From JAEUNJ01 sp052035955 (GTDB lineage Bacteria; Pseudomonadota; Gammaproteobacteria; Burkholderiales; Rhodocyclaceae): a stretch of DNA of 12,915 nt. The notes beneath the pieces were generated by a model. The model made no database searches, was not told the origin of the DNA, and was given only the letters and a program-made list of their open reading frames with translations. The stretch spans positions 1 to 12,915 of the forward strand of contig JBPOHD010000054.1 of assembly GCA_052035955.1 (NCBI GenBank). Reading direction: 5' to 3'. Made by a program: the position numbers and the translations under genes. Positions 1 through 7,410 of this stretch are shown here, one piece after another (within the stretch, counting starts at the first letter, position 1; each line of letters opens with the position of its first letter).

Positions 1-3000
1 CATGTCACCGCCGAACTGGAACTCGACCCCGGCACCAACGCCATCGTCAACGCCGGCACCCTCAACCTCTCCGGCTCCCGCATCAGCCATGCCTACGGCA
101 GCGCCGGCACCCTCGCCCTCAGCAACAACGGCACCCTCAACAAGACCGGCGCCGGCACCCTCGCCCTAGCCACCCTCGACCTGGCCAACGCCGGGACCAT
201 CAACGCCAACACGGGCACCCTGGCCCTCAACAACGGCACCTGGTCGAATACCGGCAGCATCCTGGTGCCTTGGGGCAGCGGTGGCCTGGAACTGAATTCC
301 GCCACCCTGGACAACCTGGCCGGCGGCAGCATCGCCATCGCCAGCGCCGACACGACACCGATCTTCACTTTCGGCGGCGGCGTGCTGAACAACGCCGGCA
401 CCCTGAGCTACAACAACGCCGCCAGCGTCGGCATCAATGCCGCGGTCAGCAATACCGGGACCATCGACGTCCAGGCCGGCATCCTGACCCTCTCGTCCTT
501 CCCGACCAACAGCGGCATCGTGGACGTCTCCGCCGGCGCCAGCCTGGCCACCGGCGCCAACCTGCTGAACGCCGCCGCCGGCACCCTGCGCGGCCGCGGC
601 CTGATCGACCTGGGCCTGGGACGAACCCTGGACAACCAGGGCGCCATCCTCCCCGGCGGGAGCGGAACCGCCGGCACCCTCTCCATCACCGGGAACCTCG
701 GCAACACCGGCCACATCGATCTGGACATCGGCGGCACCACCCCGGGCAGCTACGACGTGCTGGCGGTCAGCGGCACCGCCACCCTGGGTGGCACCCTCAA
801 CCTCGCCACCATCGGCGCCTACGTGCCCGTGCCCGCCGACAGCGTCAATGGCATCACCGCCGGGAGCTTCATCGGCGACTTCGCCGTCAAGAACCTGCCC
901 GCCAGCTTCACCGGCACCGCCGCCGGCGGCAACTATGCGCTGGCCTTCACCGGCGCCGGCGCCTGCGTCGGCGCCGACGTCTGCTGGGACGGAGGCGGCG
1001 ACCACCTGAACTGGACGGACCCGATCAACTGGTCGGGGAACGTCCTCCCGGGCATCACCGACCTGGTCCTCATCGACTACCTGGGCGGCACGACAGTCAC
1101 CCTTTCCAGCGGCAGCTACGGCATCAAGGGCCTGACCACCGCCGCCGGCAACCACCTGAGCATCGCCGGCGGCGCGCTGACCCTGGCCGACGCCGGCACG
1201 ACCTCGACCCTGGCCGGTAACCTGACCATCAGTTCAGGCACGCTGACCGCCACCGGCGCCCTCAATGCATCGGTCCTGAACCAGTCCGGCGGCACGGTCA
1301 ATGGTGCCGGCAAGATCACCGTCTCCACGGACTTCAACAAGACCGGCGGCAGCTTCGTGCCCACCGGGAGCATCGACCTGACCCGCAGCCTGGGTGCCTT
1401 CAGCTTCGGGCCCTTCAGCACTTCCGGCACGATCCGGCTGGCGACGACGGGCGCCAACGACATCACCCTGACCGGCGACCTGGCGGCGACCAATGCCGGG
1501 CTGCTGCCCACCGATGCCGCCATCGCCCTCGCCTCCGGCCGCGACGTGCTGCTCAATGCGGTCAATGTCACCGCCTCCGGCAGCGGCGGCATCCGCATCG
1601 ACGCCGCCCGCAACTTCAACGCCCTGGCCACCGACATCTGCTGCACTTCCGGCTTCGTCCGCACGCTCTCCGCCCCCGGCGACGTGGCCATCACCGCCGC
1701 CACGGGCGCCATCACCCGCTCCGCCGACGACCTGCTCAACGTCGCCGGCCGCAACCTGGCCTTCACCGCCGGCACCAGCTTCGGCCCCATCGGCAACCTC
1801 GCCGCCAGCGGCAGCCTCGGCATCACCGCCGCCACCACCCTCTCCACCTCCGGTGTCTCGGCCAGCGCCGCCAACAACGCCACCTTCACCGCCGGCGGCG
1901 CCCTCTCCAGCAGTTCGGTCACCACCACGACCGGCGCCATCGCCCTGACCAGCACCGCCGCCAGCATCTCCACCGGCACCCTGTCCGCCGGTTCCGACAT
2001 CACCCTCAGTGCCGTCACCGGCATCACCGCCGGCACCCTCACCGGCGGCACCGCCGGCCACGGCATCATCACCCTCGCCAATTCCGGCGCCGCCAGCGAC
2101 ATCGTCCTCACCGGCAACGTGGCGACGACCGCCAGCGGGCTGGCCGATGCGACCGCCGCCATCACCGTCGATTCCCATCGGGACCTCTTCGTCAACGCGG
2201 TGAACCTGGCCACCACCGGCAGCGGCGCCATCCGCCTCAACGCCACCGGCACGGTCAACCTGATGGCCACCGATGTCTGCTGCACTTCCGGCTTCACCCG
2301 CAGCCTCAACGCGGCCGGCAATGTGCAGATCACCGGCACCACCCTCACCCGAACCTTCGACGACCTGATGCAGGTCCAGGGCAATGCGGTGAGCCTGGTC
2401 GCCTCCGGCAGCATCGGCCCGGTCGGCGACCTGACGGCCCGCAGCGGCACCCTGCTCGTCCAGGCCGGGTCCGGCGCCGGCAATACCGTCGACTTCAGCG
2501 GGCGCACCCTGACGGCGAGCGCCGGCGACATCAGCCTCCTGGCCGGCGGCAACATCGCGGTGACGAGGGTCACGGCCCCCGGCGGCGTCATCACCGGCAC
2601 CAGCACGGCCGGCAGCTACACCGCCGGCGCCCTGCAGGACGCCCGCGCCATCACCCTCGCAGCCGCCAACGGCCTCGACCTCTCCACCGTCACCACCAGC
2701 GCCGGCCTGCTCTCCCTGACCAGCGCGGGGGCCGGCGCCGACATCGTCCTGCGCGGCGACCTGGCGGCGACCAATGCCGGGCTGCTGCCCACCGATGCCG
2801 CCATCGCCCTCGCCTCCGGCCGCGACGTGCTGCTCAATGCGGTCAATCTCACCGCCTCCGGCAGCGGCGGCATCCGCATCGACGCCGCCCGCAACTTCAA
2901 CGCCCTGGCCCTCGACATCTGCTGCGGCGCCGGCTTCGTCCGCACGCTCTCCGCCCCCGGCGACGTGAGCATCACCGCCGCCGCGGGCGCCATCACCCGC

Positions 3001-6000
3001 TCCGCCGACGACCTGCTCAACGTCGCCGGCCGCAACCTGGCCTTCACCGCCGGCACCAGCTTCGGCCCCATCGGCAACCTCGCCGCCAGCGGCAACCTGA
3101 ACGTCACCGCCGCCACCACCCTCTCCACCTCCGGTGTCTCGGCCAGCGCCGCCAACAACGCCACCTTCACCGCCGGCGGCGCCCTCTCCACCAGTTCGGT
3201 CACCACCACGACCGGCGCCATCGCCCTGACCAGCACCGCCGCCAGCATCACCACCGGCACCCTGTCGGCCGGCGCCGACATCACGCTCACCGCCGCCACC
3301 GGCATCAACGCCGGCCCACTCACCGGCGGCACCGCCGGCCACGGCATCATCACCCTCGCCAATTCCGGCGCCGCCAGCGACATCGTCCTCACCGGCAACG
3401 TGGCGACGACGGCCAGCGGGCTGGCCGATGCGACCGCCGCCATCGCCATCGACTCCGGCCGCGACGTCCGCCTCAACGCAGTGAACCTCGTGGTCTCCGG
3501 CAGCGGCGGCATCCAGGTTGCCGCTGCCCGCAATTTCGACGCCGTCGCCACCGACATCTGCTGCACTTCCGGCTTCGTCCGCACGCTTTCCGCCCCCGGC
3601 GACGTGGGCATCACCGCCGCCTCCGGTTCCATCACCCGCAGCACCGACGACCTGCTCAACGTCAGCGGCCACGACGTCGCCCTCAGCGCCGGCGGCGACA
3701 TCGCCTATTTCGGCAGCATCACCGCCAGCCGCGACCTCTCGGTCACCGTCGGCGGCGCCTTCGACGCCAGCGGCATCGCCTCCATCGGCCGCGCCTGGTC
3801 CTACACCGACCTCACCGGCGACCTGGTGGTGCAGTCGAAGTCGGCGCCGATCATGAACTTCGCGGCCCCCACCGGCAACGTCGTGCTGATGAACGGCTCC
3901 ACCTTCACCGGCACGACGATGAACGTCTCCGGGGCCGGCGGCCTGATCGTCAGCGGCGGCCCGGTGACCATCAACGCCGACCTCGTCACCAGCCTGCCGG
4001 TGTCCGTCAGCAGCGGCCTGCTGACCCTTTCCCAGCCGACCACCCTCACCGGCCTCGCCCTGACCAACGCGACCCTGGGCGGCGCCGGCAGCGTCACCAC
4101 GACGGGCACCTCCTTCCTCACCAACAGCACCGTCAACCTGCCCTTCACCAACTGGGGCGCCCTCGGCGCCTCCGGCGCCAACAACCTGGCCGGCACCGCC
4201 TTCACGCTGATGGACGGCGCCCTGACGGTGAATGCCGGCGGCACCCTGACCAAGACCGGCGGCACCCTCGACTGGCAGGGCGGCAGCATCGCCGGCGGCG
4301 GCAGCCTGGCCAAGGCCGGCGGCGCCCTCTTCGCCATCACCGGCAGCGGCGACCGGGTGCTGAACGGGCCCAGCCTGGGGATCGACAACTACGCCCCGGC
4401 GGGCGGCTCGCTGCTCGTCCAGTCCGGCACCCTGTCGCTGCTCGGAAGCGCGACGCACACCATTGCCCTCACGACAGGCGCGGCCGGCACCATCGACTTC
4501 GCCGGCGGCACCCACAGCTTCGGCGACGGCACACTGCTCGACGGACCGGGCAGCTTCACCCGTTCCGGCGGCAGCCTGGTCCTCACCGGCACCGGCAGCG
4601 GCACCACCATCGGCGCCACCGCCCACGTGAACCTGGACGTGCTGGCCTTCGGCGGCACGGGCAAGCTGAACAATGCCGGCACGGTATCCGGCAGCGCCGG
4701 CACGCACATCCCTGGCGACTTCACCAACCTGGCCGGCGCCACCGCCAATCTCACCGGGGTGACCATCGACGGCAGCCTGTACAACCACGGCCAGTTCAAC
4801 GTCGGCGGCACGGTGACGGTGGCCGGCCCGGTCACCCAGCAACTCGGCGGCACGATGCTGGTGCCCGGCGGCGCCGTGATCGACATGAGCAATCCGGCCG
4901 GCGTCTTCAGTTGGGTGAGCGGCACCATCAGCGGCACGGGAACGCTGAGCTTCTCCGGCGGCGGCACCTTCCAGTTCGCCGGCACCGGCGACCGGGTCAT
5001 CGACGGCATGAACTTCGCGTTCAACAACCTGACCCTGCCCAACGGCTCCCTGTCCGTGCAGGCGGGCAGCCTGACGCTGACCGGCATCACGACCATTCCC
5101 GCCGGCGTGGACCTGAACCTGACCGGCGGCACCTTCACCAACAACAGCACCCTCAACATCGCCGGCGGCTTCAACCTGACCTCGGGCAACTTCACCGGCA
5201 GCGGCGGCATCAACATGCTGGGCGGCACCATGGCCAAACCCGCCGGCAGCACCATCGCCTGGACCAGCACCGGCCCCCTGCTCAACACCGGCGTCCTGAA
5301 CCTGGCCGACGCCGACATCACCAATGCCGTGGACAACCAGGGCACCATCAACGTCGGCGCGGGCACCACCTTCAGCCAGCCCTTCACCAACGAGGGCACC
5401 CTCAACCTGGCGCCCGGCACCACCGCGTTCAGCGGCGGCATCACCCAGCTTTCCGGCGCCACCACCCTGGGCACGCCCGGCTCGCCGGCCACCGTCACCG
5501 CCGGGGGCGGCGGCCTGGTGGTCAACGGCGGCACCGTCGGCGGCAGCGGGACGATCAACGGCAACCTGACGGTCAATGGCGGCACCCTCGCCGTCGGCGC
5601 CTCCCCCGGCAGCCTGACCATCGCCGGTGACCTGACCCTGGGTGCCGCCAGTACGACCCTGGTCGAGATCGGCGGCACGGTACCGGGCAGCGGCTTCGAC
5701 TTCATCAACGTCACCGGGACCGCCCACCTGGCCGGCACCCTGGACGTGGCGGGCTACGGCGGCTTCACGGGTGCCCCCGGCGACAGCTTCGCCTTCATGC
5801 GTTATGTCGGCAGCGGCGGCGCCTACGGCACGATCAACCTTCCCGTCGGCTGGGGCCTCGAGTTCCAGGCGACCTCCGGTGCCCTGCTGCTCTCCATCCC
5901 GGCCCCCGCCGCGATCCCGGTCGCCGGTGCCGTGCTCGCCCTGGCCTTGCCGGCCGAGATCGTCTCGCCCCTGCCGCCGACGCCCCCCTCGGTGGCCGCC

Positions 6001-6057
6001 CCTGAGGCGCCGGCCGCCGCCCCCGAGGAAAAAATCCGCCCGAGGATGTGTCGATGA
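1..6057 (+). CDS. Giant repeat-rich beta-helix exoprotein (filamentous haemagglutinin/TpsA-like), 5' end outside window
   Basis: The frame is open from base 1 and ends at TGA 6055-6057, giving 2018 visible residues without the N-terminus, so signal peptide and secretion domain cannot be seen. The protein is dominated by Gly, Ala, Thr, Ser, Asn and short beta-strand patterns such as NAGT, GGTL and SGSG, with about 11 Lys; this is typical of secreted beta-helix adhesins. In order: NxGT repeats (1-630); a block with IGGT.PG.YDVL.V.GTA (about 640-960); a CWDGGGD...NW segment with two Cys (964-1080); four 213/214-residue modules each carrying a Cys-Cys pair (1459 to about 4017); a second GT-rich region with two GDRV motifs (4351, 4990); a second IGGT.PG block (about 5566-5890); and a hydrophobic then Pro/Ala-rich tail ending RMCR. 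No C-terminal beta-barrel is present, which favours two-partner secretion over autotransport. Adhesion or biofilm function is inferred. The GTG at 265 is internal, not the true start. Confidence 0.85.
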   Translation, partial: HVTAELELDPGTNAIVNAGTLNLSGSRISHAYGSAGTLALSNNGTLNKTGAGTLALATLDLANAGTINANTGTLALNNGTWSNTGSILVPWGSGGLELNSATLDNLAGGSIAIASADTTPIFTFGGGVLNNAGTLSYNNAASVGINAAVSNTGTIDVQAGILTLSSFPTNSGIVDVSAGASLATGANLLNAAAGTLRGRGLIDLGLGRTLDNQGAILPGGSGTAGTLSITGNLGNTGHIDLDIGGTTPGSYDVLAVSGTATLGGTLNLATIGAYVPVPADSVNGITAGSFIGDFAVKNLPASFTGTAAGGNYALAFTGAGACVGADVCWDGGGDHLNWTDPINWSGNVLPGITDLVLIDYLGGTTVTLSSGSYGIKGLTTAAGNHLSIAGGALTLADAGTTSTLAGNLTISSGTLTATGALNASVLNQSGGTVNGAGKITVSTDFNKTGGSFVPTGSIDLTRSLGAFSFGPFSTSGTIRLATTGANDITLTGDLAATNAGLLPTDAAIALASGRDVLLNAVNVTASGSGGIRIDAARNFNALATDICCTSGFVRTLSAPGDVAITAATGAITRSADDLLNVAGRNLAFTAGTSFGPIGNLAASGSLGITAATTLSTSGVSASAANNATFTAGGALSSSSVTTTTGAIALTSTAASISTGTLSAGSDITLSAVTGITAGTLTGGTAGHGIITLANSGAASDIVLTGNVATTASGLADATAAITVDSHRDLFVNAVNLATTGSGAIRLNATGTVNLMATDVCCTSGFTRSLNAAGNVQITGTTLTRTFDDLMQVQGNAVSLVASGSIGPVGDLTARSGTLLVQAGSGAGNTVDFSGRTLTASAGDISLLAGGNIAVTRVTAPGGVITGTSTAGSYTAGALQDARAITLAAANGLDLSTVTTSAGLLSLTSAGAGADIVLRGDLAATNAGLLPTDAAIALASGRDVLLNAVNLTASGSGGIRIDAARNFNALALDICCGAGFVRTLSAPGDVSITAAAGAITRSADDLLNVAGRNLAFTAGTSFGPIGNLAASGNLNVTAATTLSTSGVSASAANNATFTAGGALSTSSVTTTTGAIALTSTAASITTGTLSAGADITLTAATGINAGPLTGGTAGHGIITLANSGAASDIVLTGNVATTASGLADATAAIAIDSGRDVRLNAVNLVVSGSGGIQVAAARNFDAVATDICCTSGFVRTLSAPGDVGITAASGSITRSTDDLLNVSGHDVALSAGGDIAYFGSITASRDLSVTVGGAFDASGIASIGRAWSYTDLTGDLVVQSKSAPIMNFAAPTGNVVLMNGSTFTGTTMNVSGAGGLIVSGGPVTINADLVTSLPVSVSSGLLTLSQPTTLTGLALTNATLGGAGSVTTTGTSFLTNSTVNLPFTNWGALGASGANNLAGTAFTLMDGALTVNAGGTLTKTGGTLDWQGGSIAGGGSLAKAGGALFAITGSGDRVLNGPSLGIDNYAPAGGSLLVQSGTLSLLGSATHTIALTTGAAGTIDFAGGTHSFGDGTLLDGPGSFTRSGGSLVLTGTGSGTTIGATAHVNLDVLAFGGTGKLNNAGTVSGSAGTHIPGDFTNLAGATANLTGVTIDGSLYNHGQFNVGGTVTVAGPVTQQLGGTMLVPGGAVIDMSNPAGVFSWVSGTISGTGTLSFSGGGTFQFAGTGDRVIDGMNFAFNNLTLPNGSLSVQAGSLTLTGITTIPAGVDLNLTGGTFTNNSTLNIAGGFNLTSGNFTGSGGINMLGGTMAKPAGSTIAWTSTGPLLNTGVLNLADADITNAVDNQGTINVGAGTTFSQPFTNEGTLNLAPGTTAFSGGITQLSGATTLGTPGSPATVTAGGGGLVVNGGTVGGSGTINGNLTVNGGTLAVGASPGSLTIAGDLTLGAASTTLVEIGGTVPGSGFDFINVTGTAHLAGTLDVAGYGGFTGAPGDSFAFMRYVGSGGAYGTINLPVGWGLEFQATSGALLLSIPAPAAIPVAGAVLALALPAEIVSPLPPTPPSVAAPEAPAAAPEEKIRPRMCR
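1474..2163 (+). repeat. Long direct repeat, copy 1 (partner at 2755-3444)
   Basis: This 690-bp stretch recurs 1281 bp downstream without any indel. Counting by eye I find 28 base differences, about 96% identity. They fall in 21 codons, of which 16 change the amino acid. It covers nearly all of module 1 and the start of module 2 of the exoprotein. Confidence 0.85.
2755..3444 (+). repeat. Long direct repeat, copy 2 (partner at 1474-2163)
   Basis: This is the second copy of the 690-bp direct repeat. The offset stays exactly 1281 bp throughout. The CC-containing core differs most: copy 1 has TDICCTSGF where copy 2 has LDICCGAGF. Near-identity suggests a fairly recent tandem duplication or continuing gene conversion, and a site where recombination could remove or add 427 codons in frame. 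Confidence 0.85.
6042..6057 (+). promoter_or_regulatory. Shine-Dalgarno and ATGA stop/start overlap coupling exoprotein to FecR gene
   Basis: GAGGA at 6042-6046 lies 7 bases before the ATG at 6054, and that ATG shares bases with the TGA stop at 6055-6057 of the exoprotein gene. This favours ATG 6054 over the in-frame GTG at 6048, which is only one base beyond the GAGGA. The arrangement is the classic form for translational coupling. The last exoprotein codons are therefore partly constrained by this ribosome site. Confidence 0.7.
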
Positions 6058-7382
6058 AACTCCGCCTGACCCTGGCCGCTCTGGCCGCCCTGACCATCTC
6101 GCCCGCCATTGCCGAACCGGTCGCCCAGGTGGCCGAGACCAAGGGCGCCGTGACCGTTCTGCGTCCCGACGGCCGCTGGCGGCTGATCTCCACACGCTCG
6201 AACGTGGAGCCAGGCGACACCGTGGTCACGGAGGCCAACAGCACGGCCATGGTGGCCTTCACGGACGGCAGCAAGGTCGCCTTGCGCCCCAGCACGAGGT
6301 TCCAGATCGCCGAATACCGGCACGTTCCCACCGAGCCCGAGAAGGACAACGCGCTGTTCCGGCTCGTCACGGGCGGCCTGCGCACCATCACCGGCCTGAT
6401 CGGCAAACGAGCCCGCCAGGACGCCTACCGGCTCCAGTCCACGACGGCGACCATCGGCATCCGCGGCACCGAGTACACGGCCCGCGTCTGCCGGGCCGAC
6501 TGCGGCCCGGCGCCGATTCCGGCGGCCGCCCGGGTCACGGCCCTGCAGGGAGCGGCGACGGCCACCGACGCCCAGGGCAAGCGGCGCGAACTGGCCGGCG
6601 GCGGCGCCCTGCACGCCGGCGATCTGGTCGAGACAGCCGCGGGGGCCCATCTGGGCATGGTCTTCGCCGACGACAGCCGCATGGTCCTGCGCGGCGACTC
6701 GCGGCTGCGCATTGCCGAATTCCGTTTCGACGCGGCCCGCCCGGCCGAAGACCGGGGCGCCATCGAACTGCTGCGGGGGGCCTTCCGGGCGGTGACCGGA
6801 CTGATCGGCAAGCGCAATCCCGGCAGTGTCCGTTACGCCAGCCCGACGGCCACCATCGGCATCCGCGGCACCGAATGGGATGCCTGGTGCGTCCCCAAGG
6901 GCAGCTACGGCGGCGCCGGCGGTACGGGCGGCACGGGTGGCACCGGGCGATCGGGTACCCGGGATTGCGACGAAGGCCTGCTGGTCAGCGTCGCCGACGG
7001 TCGTGTGACGCTGACCAACGCCGCCGGGACGGCGGAGATCGGCGCCGGCCAGGCCGGTTTCGCCGACGGGGCCGGCGCCGCCCCCGGCCTCCTGGCGCCG
7101 CCGGTCGCCCCGCCGCCGGGCGACGGCGCGCCGAGCCCGGGCAGCCTGCCGTCGGCCGGTGCAACGCCGACGGACGGTGCCGACGGCCTCGTCGTCGTGG
7201 TGCACGAGGGCCGCATCGGCGTCAGTACCGCGGATACGACCCTGGAGGTGGGCAAGGGCGAAACGGCCTACGCCCCGACGCTGGGGACGCCGCCGGTGCG
7301 CCTGTCCACCCCGCCGGCCGACATGCGGGTGGATCCCTTCCTGAAATCCGTCGATTTCGACGCCATCAGCTGCGCGCTGTAG
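6054..7382 (+). CDS. Exported protein with two tandem FecR domains
   Basis: The 442-residue product starts with a clear signal peptide (MKLRLTLAALAALTISPAIA, cleavage near residue 20), so it should be periplasmic or surface-bound. Two FecR-type domains follow, at about 52-148 and 188-281. Both carry PGD or AGD near the start, then DGSKVALRPSTRFQIAEY or its counterpart, TGLIGKR (113-119 and 248-254) and TATIGIRGTE (131-140 and 265-274). The 134-135 residue spacing shows an internal duplication. A Gly/Thr run (286-298), a Pro/Ala-rich linker (about 345-375) and a last beta-rich segment (about 378-408) follow. Cys146/150 and Cys279/305 sit just after each RGTE motif. There is no transmembrane anti-sigma part, so it is not the FecR regulator of iron uptake. 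It overlaps the exoprotein gene by 4 bp and probably helps its assembly or anchoring, which is inference. It ends 28 bp before the convergent HD-GYP gene, with no convincing terminator between. Confidence 0.85.
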   Translation: MKLRLTLAALAALTISPAIAEPVAQVAETKGAVTVLRPDGRWRLISTRSNVEPGDTVVTEANSTAMVAFTDGSKVALRPSTRFQIAEYRHVPTEPEKDNALFRLVTGGLRTITGLIGKRARQDAYRLQSTTATIGIRGTEYTARVCRADCGPAPIPAAARVTALQGAATATDAQGKRRELAGGGALHAGDLVETAAGAHLGMVFADDSRMVLRGDSRLRIAEFRFDAARPAEDRGAIELLRGAFRAVTGLIGKRNPGSVRYASPTATIGIRGTEWDAWCVPKGSYGGAGGTGGTGGTGRSGTRDCDEGLLVSVADGRVTLTNAAGTAEIGAGQAGFADGAGAAPGLLAPPVAPPPGDGAPSPGSLPSAGATPTDGADGLVVVVHEGRIGVSTADTTLEVGKGETAYAPTLGTPPVRLSTPPADMRVDPFLKSVDFDAISCAL

Positions 7383-7410
7383 GTCGCGCGGGCAACCCGG
7401 GAAAGGGGGC

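Larger units (their letters stand above)
1459..4017 (+). repeat. Four tandem 639/642-bp coding modules, each with a Cys-Cys pair
   Basis: Modules begin at the GAC codons at 1459, 2098, 2740 and 3379, so the spacing is 639, 642 and 639 bp. Each reads roughly D-I-x-L-x-G, then RDxxxNAVN, SGSGxI, DICC or DVCC followed by xxGF, then ITR or LTR and DDL. The Cys-Cys codons follow GAC/GAT at 1633, 2272, 2914 and 3553, with the same spacing. Modules 1 and 3 are most alike, as are 2 and 4, giving a higher-order period of 1281 bp (427 codons). Module 4 diverges after about 3700, so its 3' limit is set by the period, not by similarity. Confidence 0.85.

Noticed and set aside
270..1220. Arg/His-rich plus-strand frame inside the exoprotein
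   Set aside because: It is a frame-shifted reading of the GCC/GGC-rich gene; its composition is not that of a real protein.
1459..4017. Regular repeats as a possible CRISPR array or minisatellite
   Set aside because: Units are 639/642 bp, stay in the reading frame and encode similar protein modules; there is no short repeat with unique spacers.
5881..6057. PEP-CTERM or LPXTG-like sorting signal at the exoprotein end
   Set aside because: The order is hydrophobic stretch, then a long Pro/Ala-rich part, then a few basic residues. A sorting signal needs the motif before the hydrophobic stretch and basic residues directly after it.
1234..6195. A 1653-codon open frame on the minus strand opposite the exoprotein
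   Set aside because: It is antisense to a clear beta-helix gene, its product is a Gly/Ala/Asp/Glu/Arg-rich string without domain features, and GC-rich codon bias explains the lack of stops.
7383..7410. Terminator between the convergent FecR and HD-GYP genes
   Set aside because: Only a 4-bp stem (CGGG/CCCG) and another short GGGC/GCCC pairing across the HD-GYP stop are visible, with no T-run on either strand.
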